This document shows, piece after piece, positions 45,719 to 56,200 of a stretch of 64,000 nt of DNA. The notes beneath the pieces were generated by a model, which was not told where the DNA came from, searched no databases, and was given only the letters and a program-made list of their open reading frames with translations. The stretch is from UBA6912 sp963792895 (lineage in GTDB: Bacteria; Actinomycetota; Acidimicrobiia; Spongiisociales; UBA5794): the NCBI GenBank assembly GCA_963792895.1, contig CAWBYA010000003.1, forward strand, positions 620,001-684,000, read 5' to 3'. A program made the position numbers and the translations under genes. Numbering within the stretch: position 1 is the stretch's first letter; every line of letters begins with the position of its first letter.

Positions 45719-47161
45719 TCAACCCGCGGGGCGAATTGCGAACATCCGCCGACTCCCGCCGGGCAGGCTCTCTTCGCCATCTATGACGAAACGCTCGGCC
45801 AGGTAGCTGCGCAGCGACGCTTCGTTGTAGTCCCTGTGGATCTCGTGCGGGCGCTTGTTGGCAGCGAGGCGGCGGACCATCGGATCCTCCGGCGGCACGA
45901 ACTCCAAGATCACCCTGGCGTCGAGGTCGGCGAGCCAGTCGATCACGGCGCGCAGCGGGACGTTGCGTGCGATCACCATGTGATGGATCACGGCCAGGCA
46001 GAGCACGAGATCTGGCGCCGCTCGCTCGACCAGCGGGGGGCGCTCTGCGCCGCGCCAACCGATACCTGGAGACGGGTCGGTGATGTCCTGCACCAGGGGC
46101 AGCACATTGGTGATGGGGGAGGCCGCCAGGGAGTCGTACAGCCCGTCGAGCACCGCCTCGTCTGCGTCGAGCGCCAGGACGTAGTCGGCGTGCCTCGCCA
46201 CGAGCTTCGCAAAGTGGCCGTCGTTTGCGCCCACGTCCCATGCCATGCGAGAGGGGTGTGCCGTGGCATGTGTGGTCACGAAGGCTGCCTTCGCATCGCG
46301 CTGCACCGCCACGTGGTCGCAGCTCGATGCGTACCGATTCCAGCCAGCGGTGTCGGTCCCGCGGGTGAGGCTCTCGACGACACGTCGCAGACCGCGCACG
46401 TTCGCTTGGATCAGCTCCTTGCGGAAACCCGCAGCCTTGAGCTCGGAGCGCACGTCGCGCTGCTTGTCGCGATAGCGTCGCTCGGCGCGTGCGGGAAGCG
46501 CAACGTGGAGCAAGCCGCCCTTGCGGAGGAGATCGCGGGTTCCCATCATGCGCCGCAGCTGGTCGGCGGTCAGGCCGTCGGGCTGCCCCCGCAGCCACGT
46601 CTGGAACGGGACCCCGACGCGGGCCGTGAGGAGGAGCGGATATAGGAACTGGCGCAGGAACTGCCGGTAGCCCACCCAGACGTCGCCTTTCTCCAGGTGC
46701 TCGAACGACCCGATGTCGATGAAGACGGGCCGAGTGCCGCGCCACTGGATGTTGAAGGGTGTTGCGTCCTTGAGGATCATGTCCTCGTCGATGGCGGCCA
46801 TGAGGAGGTCGAGCTGGAGCATTGCTGCGTCGCGCAGCATCGAGAACGTCCACTCATAGGGATACGAGACGACGGGGATGCGCTGGTGGCGGAGCGCCCC
46901 CGCCCAATCTCCGGCGAAGCCTGACGCCATCTCGTGCGCCGCCTCGGTCTCGACGATTGCGCCTGCTGCCATCTCTTGCGGCAAGAACCGGGTTGCCGCG
47001 AGCTCATCCCAATCGGCACGAGCCCGCTCGTCGAGCAGCCGGTACACCTCACGCCCTCGGTATGCGACCCGGCTTGCCGGATCCCGATAAGAGCCCGGGT
47101 CGAGGTGCCGGCGCTCGGCCGCACTGGGCGCGCCCGAGCGCGGCGGAGAATCGTCGGTCAT
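45719..47161 (-). CDS. Class I SAM-dependent methyltransferase with N-terminal kinase-like segment
   Basis: 480 residues. The N-terminal half has EWTFSMLRDAAMLQLDLLMA and then EDMILKDATPFNIQWRGTRP and VFIDIGSFE, a pattern shared with small-molecule kinase-like folds. The C-terminal half carries the SAM-binding motif I SRMAWDVGANDGHFAKLVAR, the acidic loop DYVLALDADEAVLDGL, and motif IV-like PDLVLCLAVIHHMV. ATG 47161 is 17 bp downstream of the small membrane protein gene, in the same operon as the sulfatase-like enzyme. Target unknown, probably an envelope polymer precursor. Confidence 0.8.
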   Translation of the reverse strand: MTDDSPPRSGAPSAAERRHLDPGSYRDPASRVAYRGREVYRLLDERARADWDELAATRFLPQEMAAGAIVETEAAHEMASGFAGDWAGALRHQRIPVVSYPYEWTFSMLRDAAMLQLDLLMAAIDEDMILKDATPFNIQWRGTRPVFIDIGSFEHLEKGDVWVGYRQFLRQFLYPLLLTARVGVPFQTWLRGQPDGLTADQLRRMMGTRDLLRKGGLLHVALPARAERRYRDKQRDVRSELKAAGFRKELIQANVRGLRRVVESLTRGTDTAGWNRYASSCDHVAVQRDAKAAFVTTHATAHPSRMAWDVGANDGHFAKLVARHADYVLALDADEAVLDGLYDSLAASPITNVLPLVQDITDPSPGIGWRGAERPPLVERAAPDLVLCLAVIHHMVIARNVPLRAVIDWLADLDARVILEFVPPEDPMVRRLAANKRPHEIHRDYNEASLRSYLAERFVIDGEESLPGGSRRMFAIRPAG

Positions 47162-47177
47162 GGCGCGAGCGCGGCGA

Positions 47178-47390
47178 TCAGTCGGAGGAGCCGGTGGCGA
47201 TGGGCTCTTCGGCGTCCTCCGCGGGCAGGGCCAGATCAGCGGGGCCCGAGCCCTCGGGCTCTGCACCGCCGCGTTTGAAGAGGCGGCGACCTGTGGTCTT
47301 GAAGAGCACAGCGACACCGGCGGCGCCACCGAGCACGGCCTGCACGATGAGCGTGCCGGTCCCCGGGTCGAGATAGCCAAAAACGGTCAT
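47178..47390 (-). CDS. Small YLDPGTG-type membrane protein
   Basis: 70 residues. TVFGYLDPGTGTLIVQAVLG, then GGAAGVAVLFKTTGRRLFKR: one helix preceded by the conserved YLDPGTG motif, and an acidic tail. Proteins with this motif are widespread beside surface-polysaccharide and sulfatase-like genes, but their role is unknown. GGAG lies 6 bases before ATG 47390. First gene of the operon with the methyltransferase. Confidence 0.75.
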   Translation of the reverse strand: MTVFGYLDPGTGTLIVQAVLGGAAGVAVLFKTTGRRLFKRGGAEPEGSGPADLALPAEDAEEPIATGSSD

Positions 47391-47528
47391 TTGCGGCTCC
47401 AGGAGTTCGAATGGGAGATACGAGGCGACGCCAAACGTCGGCATCGTGAACAATCATTGTAGGGGCCGCATGAGTTTGAGATGACCACATGGTGCACGCA
47501 TCGTGTCCGGGATGCGACACAGCCTGGG

Positions 47529-48308
47529 TCAGAAGAGCACGCGCGTGTCGAGCAGCGGATGAGGTGCAGGGCCGCGACCGGACAAGATCCAGCACAGCTC
47601 GAGGGCATCGAGCTCGAGAGTTGGGCCGCCTTCGCCTGCCGCATAGCGCCCGCCTGCCGTCCCCGTCAGCACCAGCTCGAACGCCTCGCCGTGTCGGGTT
47701 GCCCACTCTGCGACGACGTCAGCGACGAGGCGACCCTCCGTCGCTGCTTCGACGTGGATGCCGCGCCGTGTCGCGCGGCGATGTCGAGGCGGTGCAGGAA
47801 GACGTCCCTGGTGAGGATGACCGTGAGCAGGTGGCCGAGTCGCAACGACGGTGGCATGCCGACGGCGGTCGATCCTCCTGGTGCCATGGGGAGGCGCAAC
47901 CCATGGAGCAGCCGTGGGCGAGCCATCCGCTTGTCGACGGCTCGAGGAGCGATCGCCCGCAGGGCCGTCAGGAGCTCAGCAGGAGACAGGCCGGCATGGT
48001 CGGCAACCTGCAGCGCATTCATCGCGTCCATGTCGTTGCCTTCGTGCTCGCCCTTGTGGCGCCGCCCGTACACGGACTGCCGCATCGTCTCGCGCATCGA
48101 GGCGTGCCCCTTTGCGGCACCGACGAGGTGGCGAACGATGTCGGCGACGGTCCACGGCGCACACACAGTCGATGCGTCCCAATCGGAGGGCGCGATGCTC
48201 TCGAGTTCGACGAGGATTCGCTCGTACATTGCATGTGCCAACCGCGTTGCCTCGTGCCCGGGCACGATACGGGCGATCTCGGCGACTGCTGTGAAGGTGT
48301 CGTTCATG
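47529..48308 (-). CDS. Mycothiol-dependent maleylpyruvate isomerase-family (DinB-like) protein (frameshifted)
   Basis: About 259 residues. The DinB/MDMPI helical bundle is seen in LAHAMYERILVELESIAPSD, WTVADIVRHLVGAAKGHASM (first His) and TVILTRDVFLHRLDIA (second metal-ligand block). Near 47780 the frame breaks. The next frame gives IHVEAATEGRLVADVVAEWA and a SCP2-like C-terminus (LELDALELCWILSGRG) to the stop at 47529. The enzyme class uses mycothiol, which fits an actinobacterium. The ATG overlaps the TetR stop (ATGA), so both are coexpressed; it is probably the TetR target. Confidence 0.8.
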
Positions 48309-48900
48309 GTGCATCTCCTCTCGTTTGGTCGAGGTGATCGACCAGCATCTCCATTGCATTGCGGGCGAGCTTGCGCCACCGATGCCCGGTGGGTTGATTC
48401 GCCATCTGTTGTGCGGCAAGGCCTGCGGTGAGCGCGACATAGAGGTCGACCCCATCGCGTCCCTCGATGCCGACCGACGCAAGCGTCGCTTCCATCGACC
48501 CGTAGCTCGCCATCGAAACGGCGTAGGCCTCGGGGCTGGGCTCCCAACCGGGTACTGCGCGCGTGAACATGAGCTGATAGCGGGCGGGTGACGCTTGGCA
48601 GAACGCGATGAAGCGCTCCGCTGCCTCGGCAAGCGCTTCGACCCGTTCGAGGCCGGCAACCCGGCGGACGATCTCGTCGTTGAACCGGGTGAGCGCTTCG
48701 TATCCTTCGGCGAACATCGCGTCGTAGATGGCGTCCTTGCTTGCGAAGTACGTGTACAGCGACGGTGCACGCATCCCGACTGCCGCGGCGACCTCTCGCA
48801 GCGAGATCGCAGCGATGCCCTTCTCCTCGGCCTGCGTCCATGCCGCATCGAGGATCTCGCTGCGGGTCGCCTCGTGGCGTCGTGACCGTGCGGTTGTCAT
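48304..48900 (-). CDS. TetR-family repressor
   Basis: About 198 residues. The DNA-binding domain is HEATRSEILDAAWTQAEEKG, then IAAISLREVAAAVGMRAPSL and YTYFASKDAIYDAMFAEGYE; the C-terminal ligand domain carries a WHG-type pattern (QASPARYQLMFTRAVPG). ATG 48900 is used because it falls just after the palindromic operator at 48910-48943. It is translationally coupled to the DinB-like protein. Confidence 0.92.
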   Translation of the reverse strand: MTTARSRRHEATRSEILDAAWTQAEEKGIAAISLREVAAAVGMRAPSLYTYFASKDAIYDAMFAEGYEALTRFNDEIVRRVAGLERVEALAEAAERFIAFCQASPARYQLMFTRAVPGWEPSPEAYAVSMASYGSMEATLASVGIEGRDGVDLYVALTAGLAAQQMANQPTGHRWRKLARNAMEMLVDHLDQTRGDAP

Positions 48901-48909
48901 GAGCGATAT

Positions 48910-48943
48910 CCTAACACTGTTCGGAATTCCGAACAACATTAGG
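48910..48943. promoter_or_regulatory. Extended palindrome, probable TetR operator
   Basis: TGTTCGGAATTCCGAACA (48918-48935) is an 18-bp perfect palindrome. It sits symmetrically inside CCTAA (48910-48914) and TTAGG (48939-48943), giving a 34-bp inverted repeat with only three mismatched positions per arm. It lies 10 bp upstream of the TetR start codon. Confidence 0.85.
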
Positions 48944-48979
48944 TATGCAGGGGATCCGCCTGTTCCCCTTCGGCGGGCC

Positions 48980-49407
48980 TCACGTCACACGTGGGTTTCG
49001 CGTTCGGATCCTGAAACGACCGAGATCGCGATCGGCCGACCACAGCTCACGCACGCCTGCGGTCTCGCAAAGGGCCGCGACTCGAGCATCGTGAACTCGC
49101 GGCCCGGTCACGTCGCCTGCTGAGACGAAGGTGGAGAGAATCGGCCAATGCGACGGGCCCTCCGATAAGAGGGCAAGCGATGGGGAGCCCGGCCACGCCG
49201 CAACTTGGGCAGGGGCGTGCTCGACGGGGTCGGCGGGTCGTAGATGCTCCGGTGCGTGACGACGGCGAGGAACTCGTGCAGGCACGGCGGGATCGACCAT
49301 GGCGCACGACCTTCGGCGAGACCCTTCACGGCCGCAGGTGCCGCGATGTGAAAGGTCGAGTCGCTCCGGTGGGCAAACACGAGGATGTTGGTGTCGACGG
49401 CGATCAC
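48980..49407 (-). CDS. PIN-domain (VapC-type) toxin (frameshifted)
   Basis: From GTG 49407: MIAVDTNILVFAHRSDSTFH (first Asp), APWSIPPCLHEFLAVVTH (central Glu). After an indel near 49225 the next frame gives VEHAPAQVAAWPGSPSLALL, then VTGPRVHDARVAALCETAGV (Asp) and LWSADRDLGRF (last Asp), stopping at 48980. The total is about 142 residues with all PIN acidic residues. Its start overlaps the antitoxin stop (GTGA). This is the form annotated as TA-system VapC-family ribonuclease. Confidence 0.8.
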
Positions 49408-49646
49408 GCGCCGCGACCTTCGCAGATCGCATCGCGCACGACGGTCCAGTCACTCTCGGTGACACCGGGTTGCGTGCCGATGCCGCCGTACGAGGAGTCG
49501 GGAAGTGCGTATGCCCCTCGCTCCCGAACAGCCAGCTCGTGGCGGAGACCGGCTTCGATCAGTGCCTCGAGCGTGGTGCCCTCGGCGGCAGCTGTCTGTT
49601 TGGCACGGCGCAGGAGTTCGTCGCCGACTTCGATCGTGGTCTTCAC
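49404..49646 (-). CDS. VapB-type antitoxin
   Basis: 80 residues from GTG 49646: KTTIEVGDELLRRAKQTAAA then EGTTLEALIEAGLRHELA, a ribbon-helix-helix DNA-binding region, followed by a toxin-binding tail (DSSYGGIGTQPGVTESDWTV). The stop overlaps the PIN toxin start. The pair probably represses its own promoter, somewhere in 49650-49900. Upstream in-frame extension is possible but unlike the family. Confidence 0.8.
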   Translation of the reverse strand: MKTTIEVGDELLRRAKQTAAAEGTTLEALIEAGLRHELAVRERGAYALPDSSYGGIGTQPGVTESDWTVVRDAICEGRGA

Positions 49647-49946
49647 ATGTGGGCCAATGGATGATGAGAAGGCAACCGGGCTCGGAATCCACTCCTGAGC
49701 GATGCCGATCGAAACCCCATCGTTCCGAGTCCGCAGAACCATTTCTCGGCACGATCGGAGTTCGCTGTCGACGATCATGCTTGGTGGGTGTGACATCGTT
49801 CGCCGCAGCCCGAGGCGAACGCGAGGTTCGTGTCACGGCCGGGTGATACATTCGCCCCGACTGGCGGGCAACGGCGGAGCAGTGGGTGGAGTACCCGTGA
49901 TGGTGAGGCTGACGGTGTGCGGTGCGGCGGGCCACGGCGGTGGGCG

Positions 49947-52900
49947 ATGCCGCTGATCATCCACGTTGCGTCTCACCCCGACGAGTTGGTCGCGCAGCTC
50001 GCCGCATTGCTCGCAGACCCGCTCGAGGACCCGTTTGCCAACGAGGTGGTCGCCGTGCCGACACGAGGCATCGAGCGCTGGCTGACGCAACGGATCGCGT
50101 CAGAGCTTGCGGAGCGAGGGGTCGGTGACGGCATTTGCGCCAACGTCTCGTTCCCCTCACCGGCGCGGCTCGTCGGTGACGCCCTGCGAACCGTTCCCGG
50201 TCTGGCCGACACGGCCGAGGCATGGGGCCGTTCAGGCGTGACGTCTCATGTTCTGGCGGCGATCGATGCCCTGGCCGGGTCGCCGTGGATGGCACTGCTC
50301 GACCGGCACATCGCCGGCCCAGACGGCACCGTCGGGGCAACGCCGAATCGGCTGGCTGCTGCGGTGAAGCTGGCTCGACTCTTCGAGACGTATGGGAGGC
50401 GTCGCCCTGAGATGGTGCGATCGTGGGCGGCAGGCGCCGACACCGGCCCCGACGGCGCACCATTGCTTCCGGGGAGGCGGTGGCAGGCGGAGCTGTGGCG
50501 CTCCGTCAGGCAGCAGATCGCCGTCCCTTCGTTCCCCGAGTTGCTCCCATCGGGGCTCGACCCCATCCGTACCGGCTCCGTGGACCTCGACCTTCCGTTC
50601 GCGCGTGATGGTCTACGGGTTGACGGCAATCGATCCACTCGACCTCGACGTCCTCGTTGCGCTTGCTGCGGCGCGTGAGGTGTATCTCTTCGTTCTCAGC
50701 CCCTCGCCGGCGCTGTGGACGGCGGAGACTGCGCGCAACGCCGAAGTGCCGTCGCAGCCGCTGCTCCGCAGCCGGGATCGCTCCGGCGCAGTTGCCGAAC
50801 ATCCGCTCCTGAGGTCGTGGGCGCAGGAGAGCAGGGAGTTTCAGGTGGTGCTCGGCAGCAACGGTCTCCACGCGACGCCGGTGGCCGCACGACGGAGCAC
50901 GACGGGGTCGGTGCTTGGAAGGCTCCAGGACGATGTCCGCGCCAATCGCGCAGCCGTGCTCGATGAGGCGCTCGCCGCTGCGGTGGCCGGCGGGAAGGAC
51001 CGGTCGATCCAGGTGCATGCCTGCCACGGTGATCGTCGTCAGGTCGAGGTCCTCCGCGATGCCATTCTCCATGTGCTCACCGCCGACCCGACGCTCGAAC
51101 CGCGAGACATCGTCGTCATGACCCCCGACCTCGCAACGTTCGCTCCACTGCTCGAGGGTGCGTTCCCCGCAGGCGACGCTGCCCTCACCGACGGTGGATT
51201 GCCCGATCTCCGCCTTCGTATCGCCGATCGCTCGCCGGCGGCCACGAACCCGCTCGTGCGGTTTGCGGCGACGGTTCTCGATCTCGCCGACTCCCGGCTC
51301 GAAGCAGGGATGATCCGCGACCTCGTCGCCAAGCCGGTCGTCCAGCAGCGGTTCGGCTTCGACGCCGAGGCGTCGAGTGCCATCGTCGGCGTGATCGATG
51401 ACACCAACGTCCGGTGGGGATTCGATGCAGGCCACCGTCGCGCTTGGGGCGCAGGCCACAATCCGGAACGAACCTGGCGCAGGGCGCTCGACCGAGCGCT
51501 GGCGGGTGTCTTTGCGGCGGACGGGGCGGTTCGCACCATCGGCGATGTCGCGCCGCTGGACGGGGTCGAGGGTCAAGAGGCGGTGCCCGTGGCGTTGCTC
51601 GCTTCCATCATGGACCGGGTTGCTGCGGTACGGGAGCTAATGGGTGGGGAGATGCCCCTGTCTCGCTGGTCGGCAGCGATCTCATCGGCGGTTCGCATGC
51701 TCGCCGCACCGGCATGGGGCGACGAGTGGCAGTGGACGCAGCTCGAGCGGTTGCTCGGGGACACCTTCCCCAGACCGAACCGTGGGGGCGCCGACCCGGT
51801 GGTGGCCCTCCCGGATGCGAGGAGGGCCATCGCCGCATGGGCAGAGGACCGTCCGAGCCCGCTTCACTTCCAGACCGGCAACGTCACGGTGTGCACGCTC
51901 GTGCCCATGCGCTCAGTCCCGTATCGGGTGGTGTGCCTGCTCGGAATGGACGATGACCGCTTTCCGCGGACCAGCCGGGCAGATGGTGACGATTTGCTGG
52001 TCGGTCACGAGGTCGTCGGCGACCTCGATCGGGCCGCCCAGGATCGTCAGCTCCTGCTCGATGCGGTGATGGCGGCGGGCGATCACCTCATCGTCACCTA
52101 CTCGGGAAAGGATGAGCTCACCGCCGCCGCCTACCCACCGGCCGTGCCCATCGTTGAGCTGAGCGACACGCTCACTGCCATGGTTGGGCGCGATGCCGTC
52201 GAGGCGCTGCGCACGGAGCATCCGCTCCAGGCGTTCGCCGACGCCAACTTCACGCCGGATGTGCTCAACACCGCTGGGCCGTGGGGCTTCGACCCGATGC
52301 AGCTCGCCGCTGCCGAAGCTGTTCACCGCCGCCACGACGACGACGACCAGGAAGTTGCGCAGTGGCCCGCTTGGGCCGACCCGACCGAGATACGCCTCGA
52401 CGACCTGGTTGCGTTTCTGCAGCACCCGTCGCGACGCTTCATCCGGGCCCGGGTCGGCTTCACGGTGCCGAAGCGTGGCGACATCTCAGACGACAGCCTG
52501 CCCGTCACGCTCGACTCGCTCGGGGCCTGGGGCGTGACGGATCGACTGGTGAAGGGACTTCTCGCCGGCCACGATGTCGATGCCCTCCTCGGCCGCGAAC
52601 GCAGTTCAGATGCGCTTCCCCCTGGTGACCTCGCTGCGGCCTCTATCGAGAAGGCGGTCGCCGGGGCAACTGCGATCGCCGCCGCAGCATCCGCTCGCAA
52701 CATCGATCCCGCCTCGCAGCGGCCGTGGTCCGGGGTGGTGGACCTCGGGGAGCGCTCGATCGAGGGCTCGGTCGTGGCCGATCCGGCGCAGGCGCACCTC
52801 ACCGTGGTCACGGCATCGCGGATCAAGGCCAGTACGCGGCTGAAGGCGTTCGCCGAGCTGGCCTTCCTGACTGCGCTCGAGCCGGCGACGGCCTGGGAGG

Positions 52901-53289
52901 CCATCCTCATCGGCCGCCGCGACAAGGGTGAGGGTCACATGGCGGTGACCATCTCGTCGCTCGGCAAGGACCCGGAACAACGCAGGAGCACGGCACACGA
53001 GATCCTCGCCGGACTCGTCGAGCTGTACGTCGAGGGGCATCAGCTTCCCCTCCCGATCCCGTGCGAAACTGCGTTCGCCTGGCAACGGAGGGTGGGGTCC
53101 GACCGCAACCAGGCAGCCGACCGCGCCAGGGAGAAGTGGGAAGGTAGGTTCTCAGAAGCCGTCGATCCTGCGCACGAGCTGTTGTTTCCCCACCTCGCTT
53201 CTACCGACCTGCTCATCGCGGAGTTCGCCGGCTACTGCGAACGACTCTGGGGCCCGCTCCTCTGGCGGATGCGGGAGCGGCCCGTATGA
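49947..53289 (+). CDS. recC: Exodeoxyribonuclease V subunit RecC (one frameshift)
   Basis: About 1,113 residues. RecC is the inactivated helicase-like subunit of RecBCD that splits DNA strands and reads the recombination hotspot. It starts MPLIIHVASHPDELVAQLAA, with VAVPTRGIERWLTQRIASEL as in RecC. A T inserted near 50598 shifts the frame, after which it runs VMVYGLTAIDPLDLDVLVAL to the end. Further marks are RDIVVMTPDLATFAPLLEGA, RVVCLLGMDDDRFPRTSRAD and DDLVAFLQHPSRRFIRARVG. It ends overlapping recB (ATGA). It starts the four-gene operon. Confidence 0.92.
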
Positions 53290-56200
53290 GCGCCACCCGT
53301 TTCGACCCTGCCGAGCCAATCGCGAAGGGCCGCACCGTCATCGAGGCGAGTGCCGGCACGGGCAAGACCTTCACCATCGCTGCTCTGGTCACTCGCCTCG
53401 TTGCCGTCGAAGGGCTCGACGTCGAGCATATCCTCGTCGTCACCTTCACCCGAGCCGCCACCGCCGAGTTGCGCGACAGGGTGCGCAGACGGATGGTGGA
53501 CACGCTGGCGGCGCTGGAGGGAACACCTCCCGGCGTGCTGGACGATCACGTGAAGGTACTGCTGGAAGCCCCCGCCGGGGATCGCGAGCGGTATGCCACC
53601 CGTCTCGCCGATGCGCTGACCCGATTCGACAGGGCACAGATCTCGACCATCGATGGCTTCGGGCAGCGCCTGCTGCGCCAGCTCGGGTTCGCCGCCCGGC
53701 TGTCGCCGGATCTCGAGCCCGGGGAGGTCGACGACATGCTCGTTGCGCAAGTCGCCGGCGACCTGATGGTTGGCCGGTTTGCCGATGACGCTGCGACGGC
53801 AATCGACGTCAAGGCGCTGCGCAAGCTCGGGACCGCTGTCGTGGCGACGCCGGACGCTCGCATCGTCCCCGAGTTGTCCGAGGTCGACGGCGCCCACCGT
53901 GTGCGTGTCGAGATGGCGCACGATATGCGGTCGGAGGTCACCCGCCGGCTCCGGGTCTCCGGGCGGGCGACCTTCGACGATCCGCTTCTCGAAGTGCGTG
54001 ACGCACTCCAAGACGCAGCGGTGCGCGACGCGGCGCGAGAGCTGCTGCGTCGCCGCTACGTCGTCGGTCTCGTCGACGAGTCCCAGGACACGGACCCGAT
54101 CCAGTGGCAAGTGATCCGCGCCGTGTTCGATCCGAACCGGCTCGTCGTCATCGGCGACCCGAAGCAGTCGATCTACAGCTTCCGCGGCGCTGACGTCGAG
54201 TCCTATCTCTCCGCTGTTGCGGGGGCATCGGCGCACCGCACACTCGACGAGAACTGGCGCAGCGACGGCCCGCTCGTCACCGCGCTCGACGTGCTCTTTC
54301 ACGGGGCGAAGTTCGGAGACGACCGCATCGCGTACCGCACGGTCGAGCCGGCCCGGGGTCACGAGGAGTCGCGGATCCGGGGCGTGGCGCCGGTGTCGAT
54401 TCGTGTGTTCGACGAGGCGCTCGCGATCCCGACGCACAAGTGGGGATATGTCGTGGCGAAGGCGCGACGGGTGGTTGCCGCCGACACTGCAGCAGAGGTG
54501 GTCAGGCTGCTCAACGGCAAGGCGAACATCGTGGATGCCGACGGGGCGAGGCCGGTCGGACCTCGAGATATCGCCGTGTTGTGTCGCACGCGCAGCCAGG
54601 TGGACATGGTGCGCACTCAGCTCACCCGGCGCGGGGTTCCGTCTGTGGCGGCACGCACCGGAGGCGTGTTCGTCGCCGAAGCGGCCGAGCAATGGCGGCG
54701 GTTCCTCCTGGCCGTTGAGCGGCCGGACCGAGCCGACATGGCGCGCATGGCAGCGACCACGGTGTTCGTAGGGAAGGCGCCACATGAGGTGGCGGCGATG
54801 GTCGACGAAGAGGTGCTGGACCTCCAGGCCCGGATGCGGGAGTGGCAGGCGTGCCTGCAGCAGGATGGCGTACCTGCGCTCATCGCCGCCATCAACCGCC
54901 GCACCGACCTGGCGGCCCGGGTGCTTGCCGAACGCGACGGCGAGCGCACCATGACCGACCTCCTGCACATCGCCGAGGAGCTGCACGCCGTGTGGCGACG
55001 CGGCCGGGTGACGTCGCTCGTCGCCTGGCTCGAGACGGCCATGGCCGAGGCGCAGGATCGAGAGTTTCGCAACCGGGAGGAGCCGGAGTCTCGGCAACGC
55101 CGTCTCGAGACCGACGCTGCCGCGGTGCAGGTTCAGACGGTCCACGGCGCCAAGGGCCTGCAATACCCCGTCGTGCTCGTGCCCTTTGCCTGGGATACAT
55201 GGCGTCCGCGAGCCGACAATCCCGTGTTCCACGATCCCGAAGCACCGATTGGCGACCAGCCCCGCCCCCGGCTCATCGACGTCGCCGGGAAAGGCTGGGC
55301 GGGGCATGCCGCCCACGCCGATCTCGACGCCGCGGAAGAGGAGGCTGAGGAGGGTCGCCAGTTGTACGTCGCTCTCACCCGGGCGCAACATCATCTCGTC
55401 GTGTGGTGGCTGCCGCTCGCATCGGGTGCGACGGACTCCAAGCTGGGGGAGTTGATCACTCGGCTCGGTCCCGATCCGGTGACTCTGGTCGCCGCGAGTG
55501 GCGGGAAGATCGAGGTGCCGACCGTCTCCGAGCGGCCCCCACTGGACGCGTATCGGCCGGCCGCATCCGAAGGCGTGGCACTCGACCGGGCTCGCTTCAC
55601 CCGGAGGCTCGACTACGAGTGGCGGCGTGCTTCCTTCACGTCTCTGTCGCCCGAACACCCGCTCGTTGCGGCCGCCGAGGTGTCCGAGCAAGCGGTGCGC
55701 AGTGACGAGATCGCCGTCGAGCAAGACGAACCCGTACCGGCTGCGGCGGCCGTGGCGCTGCCGATGGCGGACTTGCCGCGCGGCGCCCGCTTCGGGACCT
55801 TGGTCCACGAGATCCTCGAGCACATCCGGTTCGATGATCCCGAGCTGCAGGTCTCGTTGCGGGCAGAGGTGGACGAGTCCGTGCACCGGTCCGGTTGGGA
55901 CTTCGATCCGGAGGCGCTCGTCGCAGCATTGGAGGCCGCCATCGATACGCCGCTCGGTCCCGACGCCGATGCGGTGCGGCTCCGTGACCTCCCGCCCGAC
56001 CGGTTGCTGAAGGAGATGACGTTCGAGCTCCCGGTGCGCACCGGGGCACGCGCGGTCTCACTCCAAGCCATGGCGGGCGTGATGCTCGATCACCTCCCGG
56101 CCGGCGATCCCTACCGGCGATATGCGGACGACCTGCGTGCGCTGCCGCCTACTCGGTTCCACGGCTATCTCACCGGGGCCATCGATCTCACGGCGGCGGT

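Noticed and set aside
45719..46853. Long upstream extension of the sulfatase-like frame
   Set aside because: Residues before the ATG at 45707 are Arg/Pro-rich shadow sequence under the methyltransferase gene.
53232..55886. 884-codon open frame antisense to recB
   Set aside because: It mirrors recB codon bias in GC-rich DNA, has no domain, and recB is intact with all motifs.
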